Position numbers and translations under genes: made by a program. A DNA stretch of 6,699 bases from Alphaproteobacteria bacterium (GTDB taxonomy: Bacteria; Pseudomonadota; Alphaproteobacteria; Rhizobiales; Aestuariivirgaceae), in NCBI GenBank assembly GCA_024639035.1, contig JAHEJE010000173.1:1-6699 (forward strand). Direction: 5' to 3'. This document shows positions 5,409 to 6,699 of the stretch, one piece after another. The notes beneath the pieces were generated by a model, which was not told where the DNA came from, did no database searches, and saw only the letters and a list, made by a program, of their open reading frames with translations. Position 1 is the first letter of the stretch; each line of letters begins with the position of its first letter.

Positions 5409-6683
5409 TTACTGCATCATCGACGGGCCGGCGTACTCGCCCTGATCGCCCAGTTCTTCCTCGATGCGGATCAGCTGATTGTACTTGGCCAGCCGGTCCG
5501 AGCGGGCAAGCGAGCCGGTCTTGATCTGTCCGCAGTTGGTTCCCACCGCCAGATCGGCAATCGTTGCATCCTCGGTTTCCCCGGAACGGTGCGACATGAC
5601 CGCGGTGAACGAGGCCCGGTGCGCCATGTCGACGGCCTCAAGGGTTTCGGTCAGCGTGCCGATCTGGTTGACCTTGACGAGGATCGAATTGCCAGCCCCT
5701 TCGATGATGCCGCGCTGCAGGCGTTCGGTATTGGTGACGAACAGGTCGTCGCCGACCAATTGGCATTGCCCGCCGAGTAGGTCGGTCAGCGCCTGCCAGC
5801 CCTGCCAGTCGTCCTCGGCCATGCCGTCCTCGATCGAGATGATCGGAAACCGCGAAACAAGATCGGCCAGATAGTTTGCATTCTCCTCGCTGGTCAGCGA
5901 TTTGCCCTCGCCCTTCATCTCGTACTGGCCTTTGTTGAAATATTCCGTCGATGCGCAATCGAGCGCCAGGCAGACGTCGTCGCTTGGTTTGTATCCGGCC
6001 GTCTCTATCGATTTCATGATGAACCCGAGGGCATCGTCCGTCGACGCCAGATTGGGGGCAAACCCGCCTTCGTCGCCGACATTGGTGTTGTGCCCGGCAT
6101 CGCTCAGGCCCTTTTTGAGGGTGTGGAAGATCTCGGCGCCCATGCGTACCGCATCGCTGAAATTGGTCGCCGAAACCGGCATGATCATGAATTCCTGGAT
6201 ATCGATGGGATTGTCGGCATGTTCGCCGCCGTTGATGATGTTCATCATCGGCACCGGCAGGATGCGTGCCGCCGGCCCGCCGATGTAACGATAGAGCGGC
6301 AGGTTGGCCGAGGCAGCCGCCGCCTTTGCCACTGCCAGCGAGACACCGAGAATGGCATTCGCACCGAGGCGCGATTTGTTGTCGGTCCCGTCGAGCGCGA
6401 TCATCTTGCGGTCGATGGCGATCTGGTTCTCCGCCGCCATCTCGGTGATGGCGTCGTAAATCTCGTCGTTGACGGCGTTGACCGCGCCAAGCACGCCCTT
6501 GCCCAGGTAACGTTTCTTGTCGCCGTCGCGCAGTTCGACCGCCTCGTGCGCCCCGGTCGATGCACCCGACGGCACCGCAGCGCGCCCGAACGACCCGTCA
6601 TCGAGCGTGACATCCACCTCCACCGTCGGGTTGCCGCGGCTGTCGAGGATCTCGCGGGCGTTGATATCGATAATTGCGGCCAT
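5409..6683 (-). CDS. eno: Enolase (phosphopyruvate hydratase)
   Basis: Interconverts 2-phosphoglycerate and phosphoenolpyruvate in glycolysis and gluconeogenesis; cytoplasmic, and in many bacteria also part of the RNA degradosome. It has 424 residues, the normal length, and is intact. The N-terminal domain shows REILDSRGNPTVEVD (10-24) and the mobile loop VPSGASTGAHEAVELRD (37-53). Catalytic and metal residues can be placed: Glu205 in GDEGGF, Asp242 in LALDCAS, Glu285 in SIEDGMAEDDW, Asp312 in VGDDLFVTN, Lys337 in LVKVNQIGT, SHRSGE at 364-369 and Lys388 in GQIKTGS. The start is taken as the ATG at 6683 because GAGAGG lies 7 bases upstream and MAAIIDINAREILDSRG is the family's normal N-terminus; the ATG at 6698 would add five residues and place the ribosome binding site inside the gene. 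The upstream gene and promoter are outside the window. Confidence 0.98.
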   Translation of the reverse strand: MAAIIDINAREILDSRGNPTVEVDVTLDDGSFGRAAVPSGASTGAHEAVELRDGDKKRYLGKGVLGAVNAVNDEIYDAITEMAAENQIAIDRKMIALDGTDNKSRLGANAILGVSLAVAKAAAASANLPLYRYIGGPAARILPVPMMNIINGGEHADNPIDIQEFMIMPVSATNFSDAVRMGAEIFHTLKKGLSDAGHNTNVGDEGGFAPNLASTDDALGFIMKSIETAGYKPSDDVCLALDCASTEYFNKGQYEMKGEGKSLTSEENANYLADLVSRFPIISIEDGMAEDDWQGWQALTDLLGGQCQLVGDDLFVTNTERLQRGIIEGAGNSILVKVNQIGTLTETLEAVDMAHRASFTAVMSHRSGETEDATIADLAVGTNCGQIKTGSLARSDRLAKYNQLIRIEEELGDQGEYAGPSMMQ

Positions 6684-6690
6684 CTGGCGA

Positions 6691-6696
6691 CCTCTC
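6691..6696 (-). promoter_or_regulatory. Ribosome binding site of eno (decides the start)
   Basis: The minus strand reads GAGAGG seven bases before the ATG at 6683. It favours this start over the in-frame ATG at 6698, which overlaps the site. Confidence 0.65.
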
Positions 6697-6699
6697 ATT

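Noticed and set aside
5409..6698. Enolase starting at the ATG at 6698
   Set aside because: The extra five residues are not part of the family N-terminus, and the good ribosome binding site lies between this ATG and the one at 6683.

Overview
This window looks like a chromosomal housekeeping segment of an alphaproteobacterium, most likely of the order Hyphomicrobiales (Rhizobiales). The reasons are the high GC content, the gene order enolase / FtsB-like septum initiator / PDH E1-alpha / lipoylated E1-beta / E2, the E1-beta subunit with its own N-terminal lipoyl domain, and close agreement of the PDH subunits with the rhizobial sequences I remember. Family or genus cannot be assigned safely. 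All supported genes lie on the minus strand, so transcription runs from the right edge of the window to the left.

Layout in transcription order: eno (enolase, complete, 6683 to 5409); a 62-base gap with a possible hairpin and weak promoter; an uncharacterised endonuclease/exonuclease/phosphatase (EEP) family protein (5346 to 4108, GTG start); a 91-base gap; an ftsB/divIC-like small membrane protein (4016 to 3729); a 154-base AT-richer gap that probably holds the pdh promoter; then pdhA (3574 to 2546), pdhB (2530 to 1133) and the first 372 codons of pdhC (1117 to the left edge). The three pdh genes are separated by exactly 15 bases at each junction, each junction carrying a strong G-rich ribosome binding site, so they form an operon. 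No gap exceeds 300 bases. No tRNA, rRNA, CRISPR array, insertion sequence or convincing rho-independent terminator was seen.

Functionally, enolase makes phosphoenolpyruvate in glycolysis, and PdhABC with a dihydrolipoamide dehydrogenase (not in the window) convert pyruvate to acetyl-CoA. The FtsB-like protein belongs to cell division and the EEP protein is a probable Mg-dependent phosphoesterase or nuclease of unknown substrate.

The most interesting item is inside pdhC. Two inverted copies of a G/C-rich palindromic repeat (about 711-808) lie in frame in the linker between the lipoyl and subunit-binding domains and add about 33 residues to the E2 protein. This resembles the palindromic elements known to sit inside Rickettsia genes. 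Secondary items are the duplicated lipoyl domain (possibly with its ribosome binding site), a phased CATGA triplet upstream of pdhA, a hairpin that could cover the EEP ribosome binding site, and the EEP gene itself as an extra member of this neighbourhood. I found no wholly new multi-gene system.
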